Positions 43,400-51,324 of a DNA stretch of 64,000 bases are shown piece by piece. The notes below the pieces were generated by a model. It had not been told where the DNA came from, did no database searches, and was given only the letters and a program-made list of their open reading frames with translations. Source of the stretch: Kangiella spongicola (GTDB taxonomy: Bacteria; Pseudomonadota; Gammaproteobacteria; Enterobacterales; Kangiellaceae). Both the position numbers and the translations under genes were made by a program. Location: assembly GCF_003194565.2 (NCBI RefSeq), contig NZ_QICH01000001.1, positions 310,001 to 374,000 of the forward strand, read 5' to 3'. How positions within the stretch are numbered: position 1 is the stretch's first letter; each line of letters starts with the position of its first letter.

Positions 43400-45643
43400 C
43401 TACAGTGAACCGTATTTATTGCGCAGTCGCTGGCGAACCACTTCAGCAATGGTGTTAAATGCGAAAGTGAACAAGAACAATACAAATGCCGCCAAGAATA
43501 AGACTCGGTAATGCGAGCTCCCGAGCTCTGACTCAGGCATTTCTACGGCGATGTTGGCTGACAAGGTGCGCATTCCTTCGAAGATATTCATATCCATAAT
43601 TGGCGTGTTTCCTGTAGCCATTAAAACGATCATGGTTTCTCCCACGGCACGTCCCAAGCCAATCATTAGCGCCGAAAAAATACCGGGGCTGGCCGTTGGT
43701 AGCACCACCCTAGTCAATGTCTGCCACTGGCTAGCGCCAAGCGCGAGCGAGCCGTTGGTTAAATGCTTCGGAACGCTGAAAATCGCATCTTCAGTGATAG
43801 AGAATATCGTTGGAATCACGGCAAAACCCATGGCTAAACCGACCACTAGGGAGTTACGCTGATCATAGCTGATGCCCTGCTGATCTAACCAACGAGGCAT
43901 ATCGCCATTGAATAGCCAAGCCTCTACAGGCTCGCCGAGCCAAAAAGAAAACATGGTGCCACCAATAATGACGGGAAGTAGCAGTGCTGCCTGCCAACCA
44001 TCAGGAACCACATGACGCAGTTTATTTGGTGCTTTGTGCCACAGTAAGCCGAATAAAATCGTGAATAGCGGCAGTAAGATTAGTGTCAACAAAAAGCCAG
44101 CAAGGGTTTCCTCGATAATTGGTGCTAACCATAAGCCTGCCAAGAAGCCTAGAATCACCGTTGGTAAAGCTTCCATAATCTCAACGGTCGGCTTGACCAT
44201 GTTGCGCATTCTTGGTGCCATAAAATAGGCAGTAAAAATCGCGCCAAAAATCGCTAATGGCACGGCAAACAACATGGCATAAAAAGCGGCTTTAAAAGTA
44301 CCAAAGCTTAACGGCACCAGTGAAAACTTAGACTCGTAGTCGTTGGTAGAAGCGGATGACTGCCAGGTATAAGTGGGCTCTTTGTACCCCTCATAAAACA
44401 CTTCATTCCATAAGGCAGACCACGATATTTCAGGGTGCTCATTCTCCACGGCAAAAGTATTCGCCTGACCATCTTCACCAATAATCAACAATTTATTACT
44501 GCGTGAGTTAATCGCCAAAGAATCAATAGGTTGACCGAAATTAATGGTCTTCAACAAGCGCTCGGAAGTCGTATAAAAGATTCCTAACTGACCTTTACTG
44601 TCGGTGGCGATAAAGCCTTTCCTGCGAGCTTCAGGAATTATCTGGGTGATAGCGCTACTGGCTAATTTAAAGTCTCGAATTTTGGTTAGTTCACTGCTGC
44701 CTTCATCATCTCTAACTTGAAACCATTGGCTAATAACGCCGTTAGATTGACCAATCATCAAAGAAGCTTGACCAAGCAGGAAGTTAGCCTGAGTCACCGA
44801 AACGCCTGACTCGGTAAGCTGCTTAGTATGCTGCAATACCCACTCACCACTCCTGAATCGATAAGCACTTAACTCGCCCTGTTGACCAATAGCATATAAC
44901 CAGTCTGGGCCCTGAGTCGCCAACAAGTACTTAGCTTCAAAGCCGAGGTCTAGGCTGCCAGAGTATGCCTCCTCTAATACCAGCTCTTCACTAAGGAAGG
45001 ATTGCTCCACATCAAACTGCTTGATGATGACTTGATTATCCTTAGTCAAACCCGTCAAGATTAGGCCGTCTTGCCAAAACTTACCGTTAAGGAGAGTAAG
45101 CTCTGAATCGGAAAAGTCTACTGCACCTTCACCAAAGGGGTAGATAACGCTTGGCGTTAATTGTCGCTTATTATCAGGATAACTAATGGCGTAATCCTGT
45201 TTCATCAGCTGCACGCTACCGTCCTTATAAGCCACCGCCATCATGCCTTTTAGGTCAAGCTGAGCGAAAGCTGTAATACTTTGCTGCTGTGGAAGCTGCG
45301 ACTCGGCGATAACATCATGTGTCGCAACATCGGTAAATTGCATCTGCCCTTTAGCATCTAAAGCAAAAGCAATCTCACCATACTCCTCTACGTCAAGGTG
45401 CATGATGTTCTGCTGTGACCAAGTGTATTCCTGCTCTAAATCAACCGTTGCAGACTTAAAAATAGGAAGCACAACCCATAATAGGTAAAAACAAATCAAT
45501 CCAACCGCCATAATTACTGACATGCCGCCTATGGCAATGCCATAACGTGCTAGCCGGTCACTAATCTTGCGTCTTTTGTGTTTTCCACTTTGCGTTTGCT
45601 TATCTAGCAACTTGCGTGTGGTCTCTTTTATTGAGGTACTCAT
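43400..45643 (-). CDS. pstC: Phosphate ABC transporter permease PstC, long form with periplasmic propeller-like domain
   Basis: 747 residues, more than twice E. coli PstC. After TM1 (about 34-57) comes a beta-rich region of about 370 residues with WD-like strands (GEIAFALDAKGQMQFTDVA, MMAVAYKDGSVQLMKQD, GFIATDSKGQLGIFYTTSERL, KLLIIGEDGQANTFAVE), which looks like a beta-propeller in the periplasm. The transport domain then begins (SLVPLSFGTFKAAFYAMLFAVPLAIFGAIFTAYFM) with the EAA loop NGSLALGASQWQTLTRVVLPTASP. It heads the pstCAB-phoUBR operon and has a PHO box. Confidence 0.94.
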   Translation of the reverse strand: MSTSIKETTRKLLDKQTQSGKHKRRKISDRLARYGIAIGGMSVIMAVGLICFYLLWVVLPIFKSATVDLEQEYTWSQQNIMHLDVEEYGEIAFALDAKGQMQFTDVATHDVIAESQLPQQQSITAFAQLDLKGMMAVAYKDGSVQLMKQDYAISYPDNKRQLTPSVIYPFGEGAVDFSDSELTLLNGKFWQDGLILTGLTKDNQVIIKQFDVEQSFLSEELVLEEAYSGSLDLGFEAKYLLATQGPDWLYAIGQQGELSAYRFRSGEWVLQHTKQLTESGVSVTQANFLLGQASLMIGQSNGVISQWFQVRDDEGSSELTKIRDFKLASSAITQIIPEARRKGFIATDSKGQLGIFYTTSERLLKTINFGQPIDSLAINSRSNKLLIIGEDGQANTFAVENEHPEISWSALWNEVFYEGYKEPTYTWQSSASTNDYESKFSLVPLSFGTFKAAFYAMLFAVPLAIFGAIFTAYFMAPRMRNMVKPTVEIMEALPTVILGFLAGLWLAPIIEETLAGFLLTLILLPLFTILFGLLWHKAPNKLRHVVPDGWQAALLLPVIIGGTMFSFWLGEPVEAWLFNGDMPRWLDQQGISYDQRNSLVVGLAMGFAVIPTIFSITEDAIFSVPKHLTNGSLALGASQWQTLTRVVLPTASPGIFSALMIGLGRAVGETMIVLMATGNTPIMDMNIFEGMRTLSANIAVEMPESELGSSHYRVLFLAAFVLFLFTFAFNTIAEVVRQRLRNKYGSL

Positions 45644-45671
45644 GGCAAACCAATACTAAAATCATGCAAAA

Positions 45672-45705
45672 ATTATAGGTAGGAAATATGACAGTATTGT
45701 GAAAC
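45672..45705 (-). promoter_or_regulatory. PHO box and -10 of the pstCAB-phoU-phoBR operon
   Basis: On the minus strand GTTTCAC (45705-45699), 4 bp, CTGTCAT (45694-45688), then 10 bp and a perfect TATAAT (45677-45672). The layout equals that of the other two PHO promoters. Confidence 0.8.
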
Positions 45706-45815
45706 CTCTGTAATATTAGGGACCAGAAGTGGCAATGGTGGCACAAATCATTAGAGAGGCTAATTTCGGATAAAAGTTTCTGCGATATTCGGCATTTAAC
45801 AAAGCCTTAGCGTTT

Positions 45816-45849
45816 CTGTCATCTAACTGTCATAAAAAAACCGTAACAT
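45816..45849 (+). promoter_or_regulatory. PHO box and -10 of the phosphate porin gene
   Basis: Two perfect CTGTCAT repeats at 45816-45822 and 45827-45833 (11-bp period), then 10 bp and TAACAT (45844-45849). This is the closest match to the PHO-box consensus in the window. Confidence 0.88.
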
Positions 45850-45882
45850 TCACACCGTCTTTTAAAACATTTGGAGAGAACA

Positions 45883-47010
45883 ATGAGATTAAAACTAATA
45901 ACAGTGGCAGTTGCCGCAATAATGTCTACTCCGGCTTACGCAGAAACAGAAGCACAAGCAAAAGCTGGTGGCGGGATTAAAATCAACTCTGATGATGTGA
46001 CCATTAAAGTCGGTGGCCGCCTTCAGTATGATATGGACTGGTTTGATGATGAAGCCTTTACGGGAAGCAATGATTCGGGTTCTGACTCAGAAATTCGTCG
46101 TGCACGTTTATTTATTAGCGGTGAGCATGGTGATTGGGAAGCCAAATTAAAGGCTGACTTCAAAGATAACGGCGACACCAAGCTGGACGATGCCTATATT
46201 CGCTACAATGGCTGGGATGACTTAGCGCTAACGCTAGGTAAGCACAAAGAGCCTTTTGGCCTAGAAGACCAAACATCGTCTAAAGATATTACTGCAATCG
46301 AGCGCACTATGATCATTAACGCGCTTGCTCCAGGCAAAAACTACGGCGCATCTCTTGGTTCAGCTAGCAACGATTTCACATGGCAGTTTGGTGTCTTTGA
46401 TCATGGCGATGAAGGTGGCAACATTGCTACTGGTATTACTGGTCGCATGACTTTTGCACCAATTGTTTCTAAAGATGAGGTGCTACATCTAGGTGCTGGC
46501 TTCCGCCAGAGCCGTTTAGCAGGAAACACTTTTAGCGATGCAGATCAACGTCTAGAAGTACACACAGCTGATGAAAAAGTAGGCTCAGGCACTATCGTCG
46601 GCGAAAGTATCACTGCTTATAACCTAGAGTTAGCTTACGCTTCAGGGCCGTTCCACATGCAGGCCGAGTACTTCGATGGTGAAGTTGACGGTGGCGTTAA
46701 TCCTGACACTGACATCGACGGTTACTATGCGCAGTTTGGCTACGTATTGACTGGCGAATCACGCCCATACAGCAAGGGTAAGTTCAAGCGTGTTACACCA
46801 AAAGGCTCTGCAGGCGCTTGGGAAGTTTTCGGACGTCTGAGTCACTATGCTCCAGGTTCTGACGAAGCGGATACCTACACTTTAGGCTTAAACTACTATG
46901 CCAACAAAGCAGTTCGTATCGGTGTTAACTATGTTAACGGTGACATGAACGAAGGCGGAGTCAACAAAGACGGTAACGCTATTGCACTTCGTGTCCAATA
47001 CGTCTTCTAA
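45883..47010 (+). CDS. Phosphate-selective porin, OprP/OprO family
   Basis: 375 residues from ATG 45883 (GGAGAG upstream; a TTG four codons earlier is not used). The signal peptide ends AYA-E. KVGGRLQYDMDWFDD, EIRRARLFISGEHGDWEAKLKADFKDN and TLGKHKEPFGLEDQTSSKDITAIERTM are the first barrel strands and the constriction loop of the OprP/OprO family. It ends in Phe (VQYVF), as outer-membrane barrels do. It would admit phosphate or polyphosphate during starvation; the PHO box supports this. Confidence 0.92.
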   Translation: MRLKLITVAVAAIMSTPAYAETEAQAKAGGGIKINSDDVTIKVGGRLQYDMDWFDDEAFTGSNDSGSDSEIRRARLFISGEHGDWEAKLKADFKDNGDTKLDDAYIRYNGWDDLALTLGKHKEPFGLEDQTSSKDITAIERTMIINALAPGKNYGASLGSASNDFTWQFGVFDHGDEGGNIATGITGRMTFAPIVSKDEVLHLGAGFRQSRLAGNTFSDADQRLEVHTADEKVGSGTIVGESITAYNLELAYASGPFHMQAEYFDGEVDGGVNPDTDIDGYYAQFGYVLTGESRPYSKGKFKRVTPKGSAGAWEVFGRLSHYAPGSDEADTYTLGLNYYANKAVRIGVNYVNGDMNEGGVNKDGNAIALRVQYVF

Positions 47011-47036
47011 GAAGTCTATACTTTGTGTGTGTATGA

Positions 47037-47061
47037 GGGTGCCTTTGAGCACCCTTTTTTT
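47037..47061 (+). terminator. Intrinsic terminator after the porin
   Basis: GGGTGC (47037-47042) and GCACCC (47049-47054), loop CTTTGA, then seven T. Confidence 0.85.
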
Positions 47062-47172
47062 GCACCTAAGAAATGCCCCCAAACTTAGTATTCTTCGATA
47101 CTTGCAAGATTCGAGCAAACATCTATCATAAAACTAATAATTTCTTTCAGAACTCTCAAATAGGGATAGCCT

Positions 47173-48258
47173 ATGCTTGAATCGTTCGATATTAACTGGA
47201 CAGGAGTGCTTCTACCCAGCCTAGTCCTTGTACTTGGTTTCTTTTCGTACAAAGTCCTGCAGAAGTTCTTTGACCTCAGTAAAAACAAAAACACCAACGT
47301 CGTATTACAAAAACAATTAACCAACATTGTTTTCATCCTACTTCTGATCATTATCTTCGTCATCGTCTTACCGATAAAAGATAGCCTCAAAAACCAAATC
47401 ATCGCTTTAATTGGTATCGTCCTTTCGGCCTCGATTGCCCTTAGCTCTGCTACATTTCTGGGGAATATCATGGCGGGGATTTGGCTACGATCGGTGCGCA
47501 ACTTCCGACTTGGAGACTTTGTTGAAGTCAAAGGTATGTTTGGTCGAGTGTCTGGCCGAGGTCTATTACACACTGAATTACAAAGTATTGATCGAGACTT
47601 GATCACCCTGCCAAATCTTTTCTTAGCGACCAACCCTGTCACCGTGATGCACAGCGACGGCACCATTATTTCCACTCAGCTATCGCTGGGTTATGACGTT
47701 GATCATACGGTTATCGAGCCCTTGCTGATTAAAGCCGCGGAAAAAGCCGAACTTGATAAGCCTTTTGTTTATATTGATAGCCTTGGGGATTATTCTATTG
47801 TCTATAAAGTTCATGGCCTTGCCAAGGACTTAAAGACTACCCTTTCGGCTCGCTCTCAGCTAAATCGGTGCGTACTTGATGAGTTGCATCAGGCTGGAAT
47901 CGAAATCGTATCGCCGACCTTTATGAATCAGCGCCAAGTTAACGAGCACACTTTTATCCCTAAAGAGCGCAACCACTCTCACGCTAACAAAACAAAAAGT
48001 AACAAATCAGAAAGCCCTGAGGATGTCATATTCGATAAAGCCGATAAAGCCGGAAAGCTCGATGAAATGAAACTGCAACAAGAAGAGCTTCGTGAGCGAA
48101 TGGATAAAACCAAGGAAGCGATTAAGCACGCTGAAAACGAAGAGGTTGAGCAAGACCTAAAAGCCAGTTATGAAAAGCTCAAAGCCCGTGAAGAAAAGTT
48201 GACCGAGATCCTAAGCGCTAAGTCAGAAGAGATTAGCCGTGAAGGCAAAGAAAGCTGA
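47173..48258 (+). CDS. MscS-family mechanosensitive channel with C-terminal coiled coil
   Basis: 361 residues. Three TM segments: about 12-32, 48-68 and 76-105, the last with the small-residue pore helix ASIALSSATFLGNIMAGIWLRSVRNFRLGDFVEV. The beta domain and C-terminal cage follow to about 265. Unlike E. coli MscS, about 100 extra residues at the C-terminus are strongly charged, ending in a predicted coiled coil (about 295-358, EELRERMDKTKEAIKHAENEEVEQDLKASYEKLKAREEKLTE in part). The tail may bind partners or set oligomer state. A long antisense frame over the first 500 bp is a shadow. Confidence 0.88.
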   Translation: MLESFDINWTGVLLPSLVLVLGFFSYKVLQKFFDLSKNKNTNVVLQKQLTNIVFILLLIIIFVIVLPIKDSLKNQIIALIGIVLSASIALSSATFLGNIMAGIWLRSVRNFRLGDFVEVKGMFGRVSGRGLLHTELQSIDRDLITLPNLFLATNPVTVMHSDGTIISTQLSLGYDVDHTVIEPLLIKAAEKAELDKPFVYIDSLGDYSIVYKVHGLAKDLKTTLSARSQLNRCVLDELHQAGIEIVSPTFMNQRQVNEHTFIPKERNHSHANKTKSNKSESPEDVIFDKADKAGKLDEMKLQQEELRERMDKTKEAIKHAENEEVEQDLKASYEKLKAREEKLTEILSAKSEEISREGKES

Positions 48259-48314
48259 AAAGATAAGTCTGAAGATTAACAGTCCCTTCGTGTTCCTGAT
48301 AATCTTGACGCAAT

Positions 48315-48342
48315 AAAAAAGCGGCTATAAAGCCGCTTTTTT
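48315..48342. terminator. Bidirectional intrinsic terminator
   Basis: AAAAAAGCGGCT (48315-48326) and AGCCGCTTTTTT (48331-48342) with loop ATAA, between converging genes. It has the same stem core as the terminators at 22552 and 29141. Confidence 0.88.
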
Positions 48343-48361
48343 GTGCGCAAACTAATATTGT

Positions 48362-49069
48362 TTAGTCATCACCCGCCATGAATAGACGTAGGATATATAA
48401 GAACATCATCGCGATACTTGAGAATAAAGAGATGGCTGCGCCAACATATTTATCTTGTGGGTAGTGGTGGATAATGTTTGAAGTGTCATAAAGGATTGCA
48501 GCGCCAGAAATACCAATCATGGCAACGCTGAACCAAGTTCCTAAATTAAAACCAAAAATCATTCCGCCCATAATGGCTAGAAGACCTAAACCGAAGCCCC
48601 ACATAACAACACCACGCAAGAAAGAGAAGTCTTTACGCGTGATGAAAGCAATCGCCGTTAAGATACCTGCGCCGACTAAAGTGATAGTCGCTGCGCTTTG
48701 AATCATGCCTGGCGCTTTTGTAGCGGCAATAAATAGAATTGGCGAGAAAAACACGGCATACAAGCCAGTAAAGATCACCAAGTTCAAGTACTGCACCGCT
48801 TTCGACTCTGCAGTATGTGCAAAACGGCTCGCAAACCAACCGATACCGACGAATAACGCCATCATCAATAAGTTGCCGCCCATGCCCATCGAAGCAAAGA
48901 ATGAAGCGATTTTGTAAGAAGTACCTGATTGGAATAAAGCAACGCTTACAATTACAAACAAGAAAATAGCACCTAACAAGTGGTTGTAGGTTCTTGTAAT
49001 AAACTGTGCGCGATCGCCCAAGCCCGGACGACTAACCGCTGACTCTTGTTGAATATCTTGATAGCTCAT
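48362..49069 (-). CDS. Bax inhibitor-1 (YccA/YbhL) family membrane protein
   Basis: 235 residues with seven TM segments. FITRTYNHLLGAIFLFVIVSVALF, KDFSFLRGVVMWGFG, ILYDTSNIIHHYPQDKYVGAAISLFSSIAMMFLYILRLF contain the conserved Asp residues of the TMBIM family (including D-T-S in place of D-T-Q). Bacterial relatives are Ca2+-leak channels or modulate FtsH, as YccA does. A single gene. Confidence 0.9.
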   Translation of the reverse strand: MSYQDIQQESAVSRPGLGDRAQFITRTYNHLLGAIFLFVIVSVALFQSGTSYKIASFFASMGMGGNLLMMALFVGIGWFASRFAHTAESKAVQYLNLVIFTGLYAVFFSPILFIAATKAPGMIQSAATITLVGAGILTAIAFITRKDFSFLRGVVMWGFGLGLLAIMGGMIFGFNLGTWFSVAMIGISGAAILYDTSNIIHHYPQDKYVGAAISLFSSIAMMFLYILRLFMAGDD

Positions 49070-49135
49070 TAAGTTCTCCTTTGATAAAGCTTATCTAATT
49101 GTTATTTATTCGTTATGCTCGTGTTAAAGCAATGG

Positions 49136-49609
49136 CTAGAACGGAATATCATCATCAAAATCATCATCCATCGCCGGAGCTGGCTGTGGTTGTTGATTTT
49201 GTTGCTGTGGACGCTGTTGGTTATTGCTGCCAAACGATGTATCACCACCGCCGCCGCCACTACGGCCGCCAAGCATTTGCATTTGACCATTAATATCGAC
49301 AACCACTTCTGTGGTGTATTTGTCTTGGCCTGACTGATCTTGCCATTTACGCGTTTGCAATTTACCTTCGAAGTAAACCTGCGAACCTTTGCGCAGATAT
49401 TCACCAGCGATTTCAGCTAATTTGCCGAAGATCACAACACGGTGCCATTCAGTACGTTCTTGCTGCTGACCTGAGCTTTTGTCTTTCCATGTTTCTGAGG
49501 TCGCTACTGTAATATTGGCAATAGCGCGTCCGTCTGCGGTATAACGAATTTCAGGATCTTTACCTAAGTTACCGACTAAAATTACTTTATTAATGCCACG
49601 ACTGGCCAT
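49136..49609 (-). CDS. ssb: Single-stranded DNA-binding protein
   Basis: 157 residues. OB fold at about 1-108 ([71 protein letters not shown]), then a Gly/Gln/Pro-rich linker and the acidic tip [10 protein letters not shown] that docks repair proteins. It is the last of ssb-MFS-uvrA, an arrangement common in gammaproteobacteria. No LexA box was seen near it. Confidence 0.96.
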   Translation of the reverse strand: MASRGINKVILVGNLGKDPEIRYTADGRAIANITVATSETWKDKSSGQQQERTEWHRVVIFGKLAEIAGEYLRKGSQVYFEGKLQTRKWQDQSGQDKYTTEVVVDINGQMQMLGGRSGGGGGDTSFGSNNQQRPQQQNQQPQPAPAMDDDFDDDIPF

Positions 49610-49674
49610 GTAATACTCCTATTTCTATAAATTCTTTAATTTAACCAACAATTGGCCTGTGGGTTGTTTAACGT

Positions 49675-51048
49675 TTATGTGCGCTCTACAGTCCCTAATT
49701 TCAACAATTCCTTTTGTTGGACTTTTGATTTATCGACTTGTAAATATACCTTGCCTTCACCATCGTTCGCAAACGCTTCGAGCACTCCAGGCATTTTTAA
49801 TGCCGAAATCTGGGTACTTTTTATCGAGTCATCATCACTCGAATCCAGTTTTATAGCAATTTTTTCAATTTCTGGAAGTTTACCTAAGAAGGCTAGCGCC
49901 AACCCCGCCGCTACCGCCAGCGCGATATTTAGGACTAATATACCCTCGACACCCAACTTCGGTAACAAGTAGCCCGTCATACTACCGCCTAGGAAAGCAC
50001 CTAGAAATTGACTGGTACTAAAAATACCAAGCGCTGTGCCGCGGTACTGCGAGCCAAAGAGGTTGGACACGGTCGATGGTAGCTTCGCTTCCAGCAAGTT
50101 AAAACCTGCGAAAAACAGCGTTAACACCACCAACCAAAATACGATATGCGTAAAGCCACTAAATAGGCTGACTAAAGCCAGCGCAATCACCACAAAAGCT
50201 AATTGCATCACCTCTCGGTGTTTTTTCTTACGCTCTGCGCCAAGCATCATAGGCACCATCAGTACGATAGAAAGCACTAATACTGTGAGGTAAATCCATG
50301 AGTGCTGCGCTAGGGCAAAGCCACTTTGCTCCAGCTTTTCCGGAACTATCATGAAAACAGCGACTAGAGACCAGTGGATGACAAATACTGCGATGGCCAA
50401 CACAAAAATTCGACCCTTGGCGGTAACATGCTTCCAGCGCTCGGCAAAACTCAAGTTTAGGCTGATTTTGCTGGTTTGTCCGCCGCGTGGTACTAGCGTC
50501 ATCGCTACGATTAAAGCCATAAAGGCTAATGCTGCGATAACAAAGAACAGTCCTTGTAGGGATAACCATTCGCTTAATAAAGGCCCTAAAATCAGCGAGA
50601 TAGCAAAGGCTAAACCAATACTCCCCCCGATCATGGCCATCATTTTAGAACGTTGCTCTGGGCGACTTAAATCGGCCGCCAAAGCCATAACAGCGCTTGC
50701 AATTGCGCCGGCGCCTTGCAACGCTCGGCCAGCAATGAGCCCCCAAATTGTTTCTGAGAAGCCCGCAACTAAACTACCGGCTATAAAAACTAACAAACCA
50801 CCATAGATAACTGGCTTACGCCCGATCTTATCGGAAAGTAGCCCCAAGGGGAGCTGAAGGATGGCTTGCGATAGGCCGTAAATACCTAGCGCCAGGCCTA
50901 ATAATGGTAGCGTCGCGCCCTCTAAGTCTTCGCCTAAAATACGAATGACAGGCAATAGCATAAATAACCCTAACATTCGTAAGGCAAATATACTGGCTAG
51001 TGAAATCGCAGAACGACGTTCGACGGGAGTTAAGGCTGAAGACTTCAT
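49675..51048 (-). CDS. YajR-like MFS transporter with C-terminal YAM-type domain
   Basis: 457 residues. Twelve TM segments in about 1-385; motif A GLLSDKIGRKPVI between TM2 and TM3, and the second copy region GRALQGAGAIASAVMALAADLSRPEQRSKMMAMIGGSIG. The C-terminal about 65 residues after the last TM (ISALKMPGVLEAFANDGEGKVYLQVDK) read as a small ferredoxin-like YAM domain, which sets YajR apart from other drug/H+ antiporters. The substrate is unknown. It lies between ssb and uvrA. Confidence 0.85.
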   Translation of the reverse strand: MKSSALTPVERRSAISLASIFALRMLGLFMLLPVIRILGEDLEGATLPLLGLALGIYGLSQAILQLPLGLLSDKIGRKPVIYGGLLVFIAGSLVAGFSETIWGLIAGRALQGAGAIASAVMALAADLSRPEQRSKMMAMIGGSIGLAFAISLILGPLLSEWLSLQGLFFVIAALAFMALIVAMTLVPRGGQTSKISLNLSFAERWKHVTAKGRIFVLAIAVFVIHWSLVAVFMIVPEKLEQSGFALAQHSWIYLTVLVLSIVLMVPMMLGAERKKKHREVMQLAFVVIALALVSLFSGFTHIVFWLVVLTLFFAGFNLLEAKLPSTVSNLFGSQYRGTALGIFSTSQFLGAFLGGSMTGYLLPKLGVEGILVLNIALAVAAGLALAFLGKLPEIEKIAIKLDSSDDDSIKSTQISALKMPGVLEAFANDGEGKVYLQVDKSKVQQKELLKLGTVERT

Positions 51049-51324
51049 AGTTGATTCAATTAATAATCTCTAAAAGGCTTTTCGCAAGGCCTTGTTTCAC
51101 GCTATAGTTAACGGTTTGTGATTCTCGCATTTTATGGCGTAAAGACCAAATTTATTTTCTTAATGACCCCATGAATATTAGTCCGCGTTGGCTTTTAATT
51201 CACATAGGTTCAGGCACAATGTGTGCCTCATTGTGTTACTCGCAGTTACGTAGCTACTGATGACTTGACTATTTAGTAGCGCCATAAGTGCAACCATAAC
51301 TAAATTTAGAGCAGTAGGAGCTTG
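51049..51324. other. 276-bp intergenic region between the MFS gene and uvrA
   Basis: It should hold both divergent promoters. A perfect palindrome AGGCACA-ATG-TGTGCCT occurs at about 51216-51232 without a T-run, so a protein site or hairpin rather than a terminator. I looked for a LexA box of the CTGT-N8-ACAG kind upstream of uvrA and saw none. Confidence 0.45.

Noticed and set aside
47085-47675. 196-codon open frame antisense to the mscS-family gene
   Set aside because: The plus-strand frame has clear MscS motifs; the antisense protein is Arg/Ser/Pro-rich with no family features, a mirror of codon bias.
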